Assembly (NCBI RefSeq): GCF_029767755.1
Contig: NZ_JARUQS010000001.1
Span: 1,574,502 to 1,638,501 of the forward strand
From: Thiomicrorhabdus sp. zzn3
Lineage (GTDB): Bacteria; Pseudomonadota; Gammaproteobacteria; Thiomicrospirales; Thiomicrospiraceae
Length of the DNA stretch: 64,000 nt
Direction of reading: 5' to 3'
Shown: positions 17,689 through 27,429 of the stretch, piece by piece
Layout: the number at the start of each line of letters is the position of its first letter
How positions within the stretch are numbered: the stretch's first letter is position 1
The notes under the pieces: generated by a model
The model's database searches: none
What the model saw: only the letters and a program-made list of their open reading frames with translations
What the model was told of the DNA's origin: nothing
Program-made: the position numbers and the translations under genes

Positions 17689-20600
17689 TGTCAAGACAGA
17701 ACCAATCCAAACGCACCAGCCTATACAAAGACGGCCTAATATCGTTGGCCATCACCTTTATTATCTGGTTTACTCTTTTTTCCGGAATGCATAACGAACA
17801 CACAAAAGAGATTCAACGAAACCTTAAACAGGTGACTGAACAGCAGGATCTGGTGTGGCGCTCCGTGCAAAAAATCTTTAAGCAGGGCGTTGATGTGCAT
17901 TTTTTTTCAACCATCTATCAACCAGATGTCATTGTTTTATTGCAACAGGCCCAGAACCCGGAACTGCGCCAGCAGGCCAGAATTGAACTTTATCGCCTGC
18001 TTTATCCCTATTATCAGAAACGCCTGAGACAAAACGACGGTCATTTTCATCTCCACTTCCATACCCCGGATAACCACAGTTTTCTGCGCTTCCACCAACC
18101 AGAAAAGTTTGGCGACGACTTAAGCAAGGCGAGGCCTTCCGTTGTCAAAACCAACCAGACGTTAAAACCGGTGCATGCATTTGAAACCGGAAAAATCATC
18201 TCCGGAATGCGCCACATCTATCCCATTGTCTATGAAGGCAAACATTTAGGCAGTGTTGAATTCGGACAAAAATTTGAATCCCTGCGCCAGGAAATAAACC
18301 AGTTTAATCCGGCTCTGGAGTACACCATTATCTATCAGCGCACGCCTTTGGAGCGTAAAACTTTCAAAGAAATGGCTTATTTGTATGGACCAAGTCTGTT
18401 TTCCGACCAGTGGCTGGAAGAAGATCCTTACCGCGTCCTGCCACAAAGCCCTCTGCCCCATTCGCCAGAAATGCAGGCCGTTGCCAATCAAGCGAGGCAG
18501 GACGACACATTGAATGCCTCTCTAGAACAAGGGGGCTCTTTTGCCCGTGTCTACTCCAGCAATGGACAATACTATTCGCTCTGCTTCACCCCAATCCACG
18601 GCATCCAAAACCAGAATATGGCCTACCTGGTCTCGTTAAGCAAAGACGATCAAATCGCAGCAGTCAACCGCCGCTTTGAAACCTTTGCCGTTGTTTTGAC
18701 TCTTTTCATGCTTCTCGGCTGGCTGATCATCTGGCGTTTAATGCACTCTCATCGCCGGCAACGTGAACAGCACAGCTATTTACAGAGCATTACCCACACG
18801 ATCAACGAAGGGTTAATCGTTCTTGATGCTCAATGCCGCATCACCATGTTGAATGCGGCCGCTGAAAAACTGCTTGGTTACCCTGAAGAGGCATTGCTGG
18901 GGAAAGTGCTGTTTGAACACTTCGTCAATCAAGACGAAAATCAACAACCACCGGAAACTTTGATTAAAAATGCCACATTTCAGGGCTTGTCATATCAGGG
19001 TGAGCTGGACATTTATAATAAAGATCAGCAACCATTTACCGCTTCCGTTTCCAGTCAACCGCTCTATATAGACGGCAAACTTAAAGGCGCGGTCATCAGC
19101 TTCTACGACATCACAGCAGAAAAGCAGCAACAAGAAGCGCTGCGCATTGCCGCTACCGCCTTTGAGACTCAAGAAGGAATCATGATCACCGATCCGAACG
19201 GCACCATCCTTCGAGTTAATAAAGCGTTCACGGTTCTCACCGGATACGCATCTGAAGATGTCGTAGGACAGACACCCAGCCTGTTGAACTCCGGCAGACA
19301 AGATCAGGCTTTCTACCAAAAAATGTGGAATAGTCTGGTCAAAGACCATTTTTGGCAAGGTGAAATTTGGAACAAACGCAAAGACGGCCAAGTGTATCTG
19401 GAGTGGCTCACCATTACCGCCGTAGTTGACGATCGAGGCAACATCACCCAGTTTGTCGCCAACTTCTCCGACGTCACCGAACGCCATCAAGCTCGTGAAG
19501 AGATTCAGAAACTGGCGTTCTACGACCCTCTTACTAAGCTCCCGAATCGACGCCTGCTGATCGACCGTCTGGAGCACGCGATTCTGTACACTCAAAGAAC
19601 GCATCAGTGTGGTGCACTCTTCTTTATCGATCTCGACAATTTTAAAACCCTGAACGATACCAAAGGACACCTGGTAGGAGACTTGCTGCTCAAAGAAGTG
19701 GCCAAACGTCTGATACTCGCGGTGCGCGACGTGGATACCGTGTCACGTATTGGCGGCGATGAATTCGTTATTCTGTTGGAAAACTTAGGCGATAACCCTA
19801 GCATCGCCGCGCAACATGCCGAACATTTGGCACTGAAAATTTTAGAGCTGTTCAACCAACCCTTTATGTTGGAAAACGAGCAGTTCCATACCAGCCCGAG
19901 CATCGGGGTCGAGGTGATTCACTGTCAACACACCAACTCCGATGAACTGTTGACGCATGCGGACTTGGCGATGTATCAGGCGAAAAAACACGGCCGAAAT
20001 ACAATTCGTTTCTTTGATCCGCAAATGCAGATCAACGTCGAACGTATCGCCAGCCTCCAAAACGATCTCCGCGAAGCGCTGGAACACGAGCAGTTTGAAC
20101 TTTATTATCAACCTCAGGTCAATCAGCATGCCGAAGTGGTCTATGCGGAAGCGCTCATCCGTTGGAATCACCCTGAACGCGGCTTTGTATCGCCGGCGGA
20201 ATTCATTCCGATTTCCGAAGAGTCCGGCCAGATCATTTACATTGGCGATTGGGTTCTGAAAAAAGCCTGTGAAACGCTGGTTCGTTGGCAACAAGACCCA
20301 TTGCTGCACCACATCAAGCTCGCGGTGAATGTCAGTGCCAAACAGTTTGCACACCGCGATTTCGTGTCTAATGTCAAAAACGCCCTTCAGACCAGCGGGG
20401 CACGCCCCGACTTCCTAAAACTGGAACTCACTGAATCGGTGGTGGTCAAGGAAGTGGAAAAAACCATTGAAACCATGAATGCCTTGCGCGATATCGGCGT
20501 ACGTTTCTCGATGGATGATTTCGGTACCGGCCACTCCTCGCTCTCTTACCTGAAACGACTGCCACTGTCACAACTGAAAATCGATCAGTCGTTCATCCGA

Positions 20601-20834
20601 GACCTGACCGTGGATTCGGACGATGCCACCATCGTTAAAACCATTATCGCCATGTCCAATACCCTGAAATTGGAGGTCATCGCCGAAGGCGTGGAAACGA
20701 TTGAGCAGCGCGAATTCCTCAAAGAAAACCAGTGTTACATCTATCAGGGCTATCTCTTCAGTCGCCCACTGCCGATAGACGGCTTTGAAAATCTGGTAAA
20801 AACCGCACAAGACATTAACCTGATTGACTTTTAA
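17685..20834 (+). CDS. Membrane sensor diguanylate cyclase/phosphodiesterase (PAS-PAS-GGDEF-EAL)
   Basis: Cyclic-di-GMP enzyme of 1049 residues anchored in the inner membrane. Order: transmembrane segment near residues 14-32, a periplasmic Cache-like domain of about 300 residues, a second transmembrane segment near 333-352, two PAS domains (about 370-480 and 490-605), GGDEF (motif at about residue 690) and EAL (motif at about residue 822). The cyclase motif GGDEF and the inhibitory-site motif R-D-V-D five residues before it are intact. The EAL domain keeps E-A-L, the Glu of LELTE, DDFGTG, KIDQSFI and EGVET. Both activities are therefore possible. Translation is coupled to the PhnD-like gene. 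Confidence 0.92.
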   Translation: MMSRQNQSKRTSLYKDGLISLAITFIIWFTLFSGMHNEHTKEIQRNLKQVTEQQDLVWRSVQKIFKQGVDVHFFSTIYQPDVIVLLQQAQNPELRQQARIELYRLLYPYYQKRLRQNDGHFHLHFHTPDNHSFLRFHQPEKFGDDLSKARPSVVKTNQTLKPVHAFETGKIISGMRHIYPIVYEGKHLGSVEFGQKFESLRQEINQFNPALEYTIIYQRTPLERKTFKEMAYLYGPSLFSDQWLEEDPYRVLPQSPLPHSPEMQAVANQARQDDTLNASLEQGGSFARVYSSNGQYYSLCFTPIHGIQNQNMAYLVSLSKDDQIAAVNRRFETFAVVLTLFMLLGWLIIWRLMHSHRRQREQHSYLQSITHTINEGLIVLDAQCRITMLNAAAEKLLGYPEEALLGKVLFEHFVNQDENQQPPETLIKNATFQGLSYQGELDIYNKDQQPFTASVSSQPLYIDGKLKGAVISFYDITAEKQQQEALRIAATAFETQEGIMITDPNGTILRVNKAFTVLTGYASEDVVGQTPSLLNSGRQDQAFYQKMWNSLVKDHFWQGEIWNKRKDGQVYLEWLTITAVVDDRGNITQFVANFSDVTERHQAREEIQKLAFYDPLTKLPNRRLLIDRLEHAILYTQRTHQCGALFFIDLDNFKTLNDTKGHLVGDLLLKEVAKRLILAVRDVDTVSRIGGDEFVILLENLGDNPSIAAQHAEHLALKILELFNQPFMLENEQFHTSPSIGVEVIHCQHTNSDELLTHADLAMYQAKKHGRNTIRFFDPQMQINVERIASLQNDLREALEHEQFELYYQPQVNQHAEVVYAEALIRWNHPERGFVSPAEFIPISEESGQIIYIGDWVLKKACETLVRWQQDPLLHHIKLAVNVSAKQFAHRDFVSNVKNALQTSGARPDFLKLELTESVVVKEVEKTIETMNALRDIGVRFSMDDFGTGHSSLSYLKRLPLSQLKIDQSFIRDLTVDSDDATIVKTIIAMSNTLKLEVIAEGVETIEQREFLKENQCYIYQGYLFSRPLPIDGFENLVKTAQDINLIDF

Positions 20835-20844
20835 GCCGCACCTA

Positions 20845-20870
20845 CAAACTGAACAGGCCTGTTCAGTTTG
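20845..20870. terminator. 26-bp perfect palindrome with CAGGCCTG core (GGDEF-EAL/addA gap)
   Basis: Perfect inverted repeat over 26 bp, centred on CAGGCCTG at 20854-20861. The arms begin CAAACTGAACA and the loop would be GGCC. It lies in the 53-bp gap between two convergent stops, so a bidirectional terminator is the simplest role, although the T-run is only three bases. Confidence 0.75.
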
Positions 20871-20887
20871 AGCGCCCGTCAGAATGG

Positions 20888-23800
20888 CTAATTGAGCTCC
20901 ACCCAGCGATCCATATCGGTAAAATACAGTACCCATTTCTGGGCACGGCTCCGGCCCGCGGCACGGTCTATTTCGGCAAGCAGCTTTCCATAGCGCTCCA
21001 GTTGTGGACGATAGACCTCAACCTGTTTCTCGACAAACGCATCCACCTTCTCTGCGGCATCGCTGGCCAAGTGACTGGTTTTGTAATCGACAATCCAGCG
21101 CACCTCTCCCTCATCCACAAAGGTGCGGTCCACAATGTGGTTGGCCACCCCATCGTCTTCCAGCGACGTCAATGGATATTCGCACTGAGCTTCACGGTGT
21201 TTCTGATCCAAAGCCCATACCAGCTTCGCGTTGCCGCGTGCGTGCGTCAGGGAACGCAGTACCCGTTCAATCGCCTGTTCCAATAAGGTGCCTTCCACCC
21301 CCTGATTACGCAGCCAGTAACGATAAAAAGGCAACTGTTCACGCACCTCTGGCCAACTTTCCAGACTCGCCCACTGCTCCAACACCAGGTGCACCAGATT
21401 CCCCACCGACGTATTCAATAACGCCTGTTCTGGCGAACTCTCATAGAACGCAGCGTCCGGTGCACTGGCGCTCAATGCAACCGGCTTGGAAGCCGTCGGT
21501 GTCTCGTCCGGTTTTTGCACGGCCGCGCTATGCCGCTCGGAGGCAAACGTCAACTGATCCAATAAATAAGCGCGTTGCAATGGCAAACGCCGGATTTTGG
21601 GCGCAAACTCAAACGCCTCGATCGCTTCATCCACTTCGTCATAGTCGGCCGCCAACTTCACAAAGTCGTTTTGCACGCAGGGCCAAAGCGCTTCCAGCAG
21701 GCTGCCTGAATTGGGCAGAGGACGCGGACTTTCCTCCCTGTCGGAAATGCGGTAACGCACCTCGCCAAACAGATGCAGCTGACGCTTGGCCCGGGTGGCG
21801 GCCACATAGAGCAGGCGACCCAACTCATAATCCTGCTTTTCCTGCTCAAAGCGTCTCAGCAGGCCTGTCAGCAAAGAGTCTCCCTGCCCCTTCTGGTCGA
21901 GCGGCGCCATCACCAGCCATTCGCGCATAGTTTGTGCGTCAGTTTTCACTTCTGTTTGCGGCCCAAGAAACGACATCCATGACAGCAGCTGCTTGTCGTC
22001 GGAACGCGGCTTGCGCCCCAAGCCCGGCAAAATGACCGTATCGAATTCCAGCCCTTTGGATTTGTGCATCGTCATCAATTCAATACGCTGGCTTTCCTGG
22101 GCAGCATCGGGGCTGGCGTAAAGATTGGCAATCATCTCTTCCAGACGTTGAGCGTCCACCACTTCACCATCCAAGCCGGCAAGGGTTTCCCAGAACACGG
22201 TGACATTATCCAAAGCCGTCTGGTTTTCTACGCTATGCGCACCGTCAAGTTGCAACCAGCATTCACGTACCAGCAGCGAAAACGGCATACTGCCCAGACG
22301 CTGCAATGCGGTGTGCAAAACAGGCAAGGCAAATGCCAGCCGTTGACGAGCCCTTTCGCTCAGGCTCTCCGGCCACTGTTTCGGCTGAATCTGTTGCCAG
22401 GCGGGGGTCGAAAAATGTTCGCCCAGCAGCGCATGCAGGTCCGGCAGATTCAAGCCGACCAGCGGCGAACGCAATAACGCAATCCACGCCGGACGGTCCG
22501 CCAAATGCAGTAAAGCGCGGCTTAAGGCCAAGACATCCTGAATCTCCTGACGCTCCGCCAAGCCTTCCAGCTCCACCGCACGGAATCCGATCTCCTGCTG
22601 TTTCAGCAAGCTCGCGATCGTCATCAGACTGGAACGCGTGCGCCCCAGTACGGCGATTTTGGCCGCCGAGTCCAACTCGCGCAAACGCTGTTTGATCAAC
22701 TGCACCACGTCCACCGCTTCACTTTCCGCAGTTTGGTTGAGTTGCCAATGGGTAAACACCGCCGGTGTGTCATCTTCGGAGGACGCCAAAGAGTCGCTGT
22801 AACACACCGCCCCGCTGGCGATCCGGTTCTGTTTTGGAAAGACCTGTTTGAATTGGCGATTGACCCAATCGATCACTGCCCGGCTGGAACGGAAGTTCAC
22901 CTGCAGGTTCAACGGCGTCAGCTGTACATCACCGATGCGTCCCTGCCAGGCATCCAAAAAGTTGCCTACTTCCGCTTCGCGGAAACGATAGATGGACTGC
23001 ATCGGATCCCCGACGATAAACAGGGTACGGGCATCTCCAGGCTGCCAACCGGCTACCAGTTTGCGAATCAAGGCATACTGTTCACGACTGGTGTCCTGAA
23101 ACTCGTCCACCAACAGATGTTCGATGCGATAATCTAGATGTTGCGCCAGTTCGGTCGGTTCTTCTTCACGGCCGAGCGCCTGCGAGGCCGCTTGGGCAAT
23201 TTCGATAAAATCCGCTTCTCCGCCATGACGAAACGCCACCTTGAGGTAAGCCGCCGCCATTTTCAACAGATGAATCAATGATTGCAGACTCTGCCACTGC
23301 TCGTCACTGTAATGTGGTTCGGGCAGGCCTTTGAGCACCGCCAGACTCAGACGAACTTGCTCGGCATCAGGTGCATCGCGCAGTCCGGCCAAGGCATTGA
23401 CAAAGCGCTCCTTGTTCTCTTTGGCTGCTCCTTTTCCGGCAGGAAAACCGTTATTTTTGGTGACCGATTTACGAATCTGATCCTGGCCGGTTAACAGCCA
23501 GTCCGCCAGACTGCGCCAGGCGGCGAGCGAGTCAATACCATTGCCCAGTTCACCAGCGCACAGGGGTTGCAGGTTCTCGGCGCCATTGGCGCGCGCATAA
23601 TCGGCCAACTCGGCGGCTTCAGTCAATAAAGCGCGCACCGCACTCAAATGCGCCAATTGGCTTTGCATCTCCTGCTCGACTACCAATTGCAACGCCCATT
23701 CCAGCTCGTCGCGCGCGGCCTCGTCCTGAACGGATAACAAATTCTGCATCCACTGATCGCGCTTGCCGAGCATACTTACAATCAACGCCTCGGCGCGTTG

Positions 23801-24463
23801 ATAGCGGCCGTTGACCAGACGCAGCAGGTCGGCCATTGCCGCCTGACAACTGTCGTCTTTGAGCGCCATGCGCGCCGCCTGCTGGTAATAGCGTGTCGCT
23901 TGGTCGGTGACGCGCGGCTGCGCCCCCATTTTAGAGAGCAGCGGCATCTGTCCAACCAAAAAGCCGTTAATACCGTCGATGGTTTTAATGCGCAGTCGGT
24001 TAGGGTTTTGCAAAAGTGACCAGGCCTGTTCGGAATCGCGCTGCAACGCCTTCTGCGCCAGCTTCCAAGTATTACGCTCAAACAGCGAGGCGTCCGCGGA
24101 TGGTGCGGACTGCAAGCCGGTTTTCAAAGCCCCCAAAATCCGTTCGCGCATCTCCGCTGCCGCTTTTTTGGTAAAGGTCATGGCAACAATTTTTTCCGGT
24201 TGGTTCACCTGTGATAACAAGGCGAGAAACCGTTGCGTCAATAGCGCGGTTTTACCCGAACCGGCCGGTGCCTGCACAATGTAGGAAGAAAATGGATTGA
24301 CCGCTTCAAAACGCTGCGCACCATCCGCCAACTGCACATCCACTTCCAAGCCAAACAACGTCTGCAAATCGGGCACGCCGGTTGAATATTCACATTCGTT
24401 CACCGGGTCATCCACAGCGCCAAACAGACCGGCTTGCATACCTAGCCTACCTTGCGTACTCAT
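20888..24463 (-). CDS. addA: AddA-like UvrD/Rep helicase-nuclease
   Basis: Large subunit (1191 residues) of a two-gene AddAB-type double-strand-break processing enzyme. It has Walker A (VQAPAGSGKTALLTQRFLAL, near residue 64), TFTKKAAAEMRERI, the helicase motif LLVDEFQDTSREQYALI, VNFRSSRAVIDWVNRQF, TMHKSKGLEFDTVILPGL, and near the C-terminus a RecB-like nuclease motif around EGEVRWIVDYKTSHL (D and K of D-x-K present). Its ATG overlaps the stop of the upstream AddB-like gene by 4 bp. In other gammaproteobacteria RecBCD does this job; assignment to AddA is by architecture. Confidence 0.85.
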   Translation of the reverse strand: MSTQGRLGMQAGLFGAVDDPVNECEYSTGVPDLQTLFGLEVDVQLADGAQRFEAVNPFSSYIVQAPAGSGKTALLTQRFLALLSQVNQPEKIVAMTFTKKAAAEMRERILGALKTGLQSAPSADASLFERNTWKLAQKALQRDSEQAWSLLQNPNRLRIKTIDGINGFLVGQMPLLSKMGAQPRVTDQATRYYQQAARMALKDDSCQAAMADLLRLVNGRYQRAEALIVSMLGKRDQWMQNLLSVQDEAARDELEWALQLVVEQEMQSQLAHLSAVRALLTEAAELADYARANGAENLQPLCAGELGNGIDSLAAWRSLADWLLTGQDQIRKSVTKNNGFPAGKGAAKENKERFVNALAGLRDAPDAEQVRLSLAVLKGLPEPHYSDEQWQSLQSLIHLLKMAAAYLKVAFRHGGEADFIEIAQAASQALGREEEPTELAQHLDYRIEHLLVDEFQDTSREQYALIRKLVAGWQPGDARTLFIVGDPMQSIYRFREAEVGNFLDAWQGRIGDVQLTPLNLQVNFRSSRAVIDWVNRQFKQVFPKQNRIASGAVCYSDSLASSEDDTPAVFTHWQLNQTAESEAVDVVQLIKQRLRELDSAAKIAVLGRTRSSLMTIASLLKQQEIGFRAVELEGLAERQEIQDVLALSRALLHLADRPAWIALLRSPLVGLNLPDLHALLGEHFSTPAWQQIQPKQWPESLSERARQRLAFALPVLHTALQRLGSMPFSLLVRECWLQLDGAHSVENQTALDNVTVFWETLAGLDGEVVDAQRLEEMIANLYASPDAAQESQRIELMTMHKSKGLEFDTVILPGLGRKPRSDDKQLLSWMSFLGPQTEVKTDAQTMREWLVMAPLDQKGQGDSLLTGLLRRFEQEKQDYELGRLLYVAATRAKRQLHLFGEVRYRISDREESPRPLPNSGSLLEALWPCVQNDFVKLAADYDEVDEAIEAFEFAPKIRRLPLQRAYLLDQLTFASERHSAAVQKPDETPTASKPVALSASAPDAAFYESSPEQALLNTSVGNLVHLVLEQWASLESWPEVREQLPFYRYWLRNQGVEGTLLEQAIERVLRSLTHARGNAKLVWALDQKHREAQCEYPLTSLEDDGVANHIVDRTFVDEGEVRWIVDYKTSHLASDAAEKVDAFVEKQVEVYRPQLERYGKLLAEIDRAAGRSRAQKWVLYFTDMDRWVELN
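21860..21867. repeat. CAGGCCTG palindrome in addA (C-terminal part)
   Basis: Read in the gene as T-G-L-L. Confidence 0.75.
24021..24028. repeat. CAGGCCTG palindrome in addA (N-terminal part)
   Basis: Context ACCAGGCCTGTTCGG; read in the gene as S-E-Q-A-W-S. Confidence 0.8.
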
Positions 24464-27243
24464 CCGCCATTCTCCTCCGATGTGATCCCGATTTCCGCCA
24501 TCTGCGCCTCCACTTCCGGCAGACGCAGCGCCAACTTCCCGGCGGCATAAGCCACATCCGCTGGTTTATCAAAGCGCATATCCGCCTCCCCCCTCTGGAT
24601 GCTCTGGGCCAGTTGCAACACCTCATCGCGCAGGGCCTGCAAAAAATCGTTCCATGCCACCTGATGAAATGGCCCCTCTTTTTCCGCCAGCTTGGCAAAC
24701 ACGGTGATGGAACGTGTCGAACAAAGCACCTCCTCCTCTTCGACTAACGCATTGAGCTTAACGCCGTCGTCGGTGTGCAGCAAACCGTAGCCAATGCCCG
24801 CCACCGGCTCGGACACGGCATGCAGATACACCGCTAACTGCGGCGCCTTCAGCGGCGTTTTCAGCAAATTATTGATACTGGCCCGCCCGGTTTTGTAATC
24901 CAAAATAACCGTTTGCCCCGCCACCGAATCAATGCGGTCAATAATCAGCTTGAATTCAATCCCGGCCAGCGTCACCAGCTGTTCCTGCTCGGTCTTTGCC
25001 ACGGAGAAACTTGGACGATTTTTCTCGACCTCGAGCCACTGCCACAACAGCTGAAAAATGCGGGCCTGTTCAAGTTGCAGATAGTGTTCGTTAAACTGGC
25101 TTTGCAACGCTTCAAAACCCGCTTCAATCTGGCTGTTTAAAGCCTGCTTGAGTTCGGTCTCGTCCATGGCCAACAAACGGCTCTGTGTCTTGGTTTCCTC
25201 CCAGAAATGCTGCAGAATCTCGTGAATTAGCGTTCCCTGATTGGTACTCGGCAAGCCCTCTTCCACAGTTTGCAGCTCCTGACGGGCGCCGAGCCGGTAA
25301 TCGATAAAGGCCATCAGCGGGCACTGGCTTTGTGCCTGCAAAATCCCGGTTCCTCCCGGTGCGCGCGTACCGGCGGGAATTTCAGGCCCTCGATTATCCA
25401 GCTCCCAAAGACTCTCGCTGTGCTGGAGGTAGTGCCACTGCGCCAAACTTTGATACGCATGAGCATGGTAAGACTGCGCCCCATCCAGCGGCGCAGATTC
25501 CAGCAACGGGCTTGGCAAGAGTTCGGCCTCGCCTTGATGACGCGCAAAACTCCACACCTGAAGCGGTGCCGTCCAATGCAGACGCTGCATCACCTGACGC
25601 GCGTATTCCAGTTCGCGCTGGGCGTCACAACGCGGCAGACGCTGCTGCCGCTGCAATTCCAGTGGCAAAAACGGATTGGGGTCCGGCATTCGCGGCCAAG
25701 CCTCGTCGGTCAGCCCCAGTACCCATAGCGCATCAAACTGTTGGCCACCCGCCTCAAGAAATCCCATGATTTGGATTGGCTGCACGCCGCGGCTTTGTGA
25801 CTGATGAACGGTTTCACCAATGTAACGCTGTAAGGCATTCAGCCATTGTGAAATCTGCTGTTTTTTATGCGGTGCGCTAAGATGGGCAAAATCGGCCAAG
25901 CGCTGCTGAAAGGTTTGCTGCTGCTGGTACTCATCACTGTTCAATTCACGCGCACTGCACCAGCCCAGCGCCTGCAGACAGGATTGCGCCAAATCAACAA
26001 ATTCGGGCAGTGTGAGCGACTCTGATGCCCTAGCGCCAAGCGACCTCTGCCACTTCTGCAGACGCTCCAACAAACTTTGCGGCAACAGCCTACAGGCCTG
26101 TTCGGATGCTATCAATGAAGGCCACTGAAAACTGGCCCACTGCAGACGCCGTAGTCCGGCGTCTGCCCGTTGGCGTCGCCATAAGGACGCAACGCTATAA
26201 GGCGAAATCAACCACTGACTCCAATCCGCATAGCTGAGCGTCCGTCTGGGCTGCAGGAAGATCTGCAACGTCAGCAGCGCATTTTGCACCAAGGCTTGCT
26301 GCGCCAAGGAGTCCCCGAGCGAGAAGTTATACAGCCGATTCATTGCGCTCTGCTGCAGGTTAAGCGGCTGTTGCCGTGCAATCGCTAACTGCTCGTCCAG
26401 CGCAAGAGTGAGAGCTGTTTTACACTCGCTGACATTCGGCGCCACCACGCCGATTTTGATCGCGTGTACCGGCTTTTTCTCCTGCAATTGCAGCCACTGC
26501 TGGACACACCAGTAAGCCACCTGCTGAGCCTCGTCCAACGGGTCTTTTGCATCATAACGATAGAGTTGCGGCGCAGCCTCCCCCGGTTTGTTTGCCTCTG
26601 ACTGCTCTCGCGCTTGAAGTTCATTAACCAGAATCACTTCGGTGCCGCGCGCTTCGACCGCACGCTGCCAACGCTGCATGGCGGGGGTCATTTCATCAAA
26701 CCCATGCAGTTGAAAACGTTGCGGCAACTCACCCTTACCCATCTCCAGCCAGGCTAACCTCTGTTGCTGGCGACCCACACTGTCTTGCCAGCCTTGCACC
26801 TGTAAACGTTGCTGATAGCGCTGCATCGCTGAGAAAAACAGTTGCGTTTCGTCGCTGGGATAAAAGGCAGACTGCGCCTGTTCCCGCTGCTCATCACTCA
26901 GCCACTCCATCCATAACGCCCAGGCCTGGTCAAGCTGCTTGGCGGTGGCGGGCAGATTCAGCAGCGATAAAGGCTCGCCGTTTTCGTCAAGGCGCTGTGC
27001 GCTCTCCTCTTCCAATACCTGCTCCCACAACCATTGCGCCTCAAACGCAGACAGCAATTTGGCTTGCAGCGCTTCCAGCGGCAGTTCGCCACGCAACAGC
27101 AATGCTTCTTCCCACTGTTGCCACCACTGTGGCAGCGTCATAATTGACGGGGTTTCAATGACCTGACACGCTTGATCGGCCAACGCCTGCTGCTTCAAGG
27201 TCTGGGTTAGTCGGCTATTGGAAGTAAGGTGAATAACGGACAT
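24460..27243 (-). CDS. addB: AddB-like PD-(D/E)XK nuclease subunit
   Basis: Protein of 927 residues that pairs with the AddA-like gene. The N-terminal two thirds resemble an inactivated helicase; IMGFLEAGGQQFDALWVLGLTDEAWPRM and NPFLPLELQRQQRLPR are typical of this group. The C-terminal part carries a PD-(D/E)XK nuclease core: GTLIHEILQHFW, then IEFKLIIDRIDSVAGQTVILD followed by YKTGR. Only one of the four cysteines of the AddB iron-sulfur cluster position is evident (SQCPLMAF); no cysteine cluster is seen after the nuclease core. The gene could equally be named a probable DNA repair protein of the same family. Confidence 0.8.
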   Translation of the reverse strand: MSVIHLTSNSRLTQTLKQQALADQACQVIETPSIMTLPQWWQQWEEALLLRGELPLEALQAKLLSAFEAQWLWEQVLEEESAQRLDENGEPLSLLNLPATAKQLDQAWALWMEWLSDEQREQAQSAFYPSDETQLFFSAMQRYQQRLQVQGWQDSVGRQQQRLAWLEMGKGELPQRFQLHGFDEMTPAMQRWQRAVEARGTEVILVNELQAREQSEANKPGEAAPQLYRYDAKDPLDEAQQVAYWCVQQWLQLQEKKPVHAIKIGVVAPNVSECKTALTLALDEQLAIARQQPLNLQQSAMNRLYNFSLGDSLAQQALVQNALLTLQIFLQPRRTLSYADWSQWLISPYSVASLWRRQRADAGLRRLQWASFQWPSLIASEQACRLLPQSLLERLQKWQRSLGARASESLTLPEFVDLAQSCLQALGWCSARELNSDEYQQQQTFQQRLADFAHLSAPHKKQQISQWLNALQRYIGETVHQSQSRGVQPIQIMGFLEAGGQQFDALWVLGLTDEAWPRMPDPNPFLPLELQRQQRLPRCDAQRELEYARQVMQRLHWTAPLQVWSFARHQGEAELLPSPLLESAPLDGAQSYHAHAYQSLAQWHYLQHSESLWELDNRGPEIPAGTRAPGGTGILQAQSQCPLMAFIDYRLGARQELQTVEEGLPSTNQGTLIHEILQHFWEETKTQSRLLAMDETELKQALNSQIEAGFEALQSQFNEHYLQLEQARIFQLLWQWLEVEKNRPSFSVAKTEQEQLVTLAGIEFKLIIDRIDSVAGQTVILDYKTGRASINNLLKTPLKAPQLAVYLHAVSEPVAGIGYGLLHTDDGVKLNALVEEEEVLCSTRSITVFAKLAEKEGPFHQVAWNDFLQALRDEVLQLAQSIQRGEADMRFDKPADVAYAAGKLALRLPEVEAQMAEIGITSEENGG
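26093..26100. repeat. CAGGCCTG palindrome in addB (middle)
   Basis: Context TACAGGCCTGTTCGG; read in the gene as S-E-Q-A-C-R. Confidence 0.8.
26921..26928. repeat. CAGGCCTG palindrome in addB (N-terminal part)
   Basis: Context CCCAGGCCTGGTCAAG; read in the gene as D-Q-A-W-A. Confidence 0.8.
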
Positions 27244-27429
27244 AAGCTCTCACATTAATCGCCCTGGTTGAAATGACGAACAAGGACGTAAAAATCAAAA
27301 ACGGACAATGACGCAAAGGGGCAAATGCTCTCTCCGAACCACGGACTACCTTAGCAAAATTCCATAGTCTGCGGGCGTCAAATTGAAGGTTTAAACGCAT
27401 CCTCTGGTTGAGTGAAAATCCGCTCATCG

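Noticed and set aside
21004-21930. Open frame of 308 codons on the plus strand
   Set aside because: Antisense to addA; Pro/Arg/Ser-rich shadow translation, typical of a GC-rich gene read backwards.
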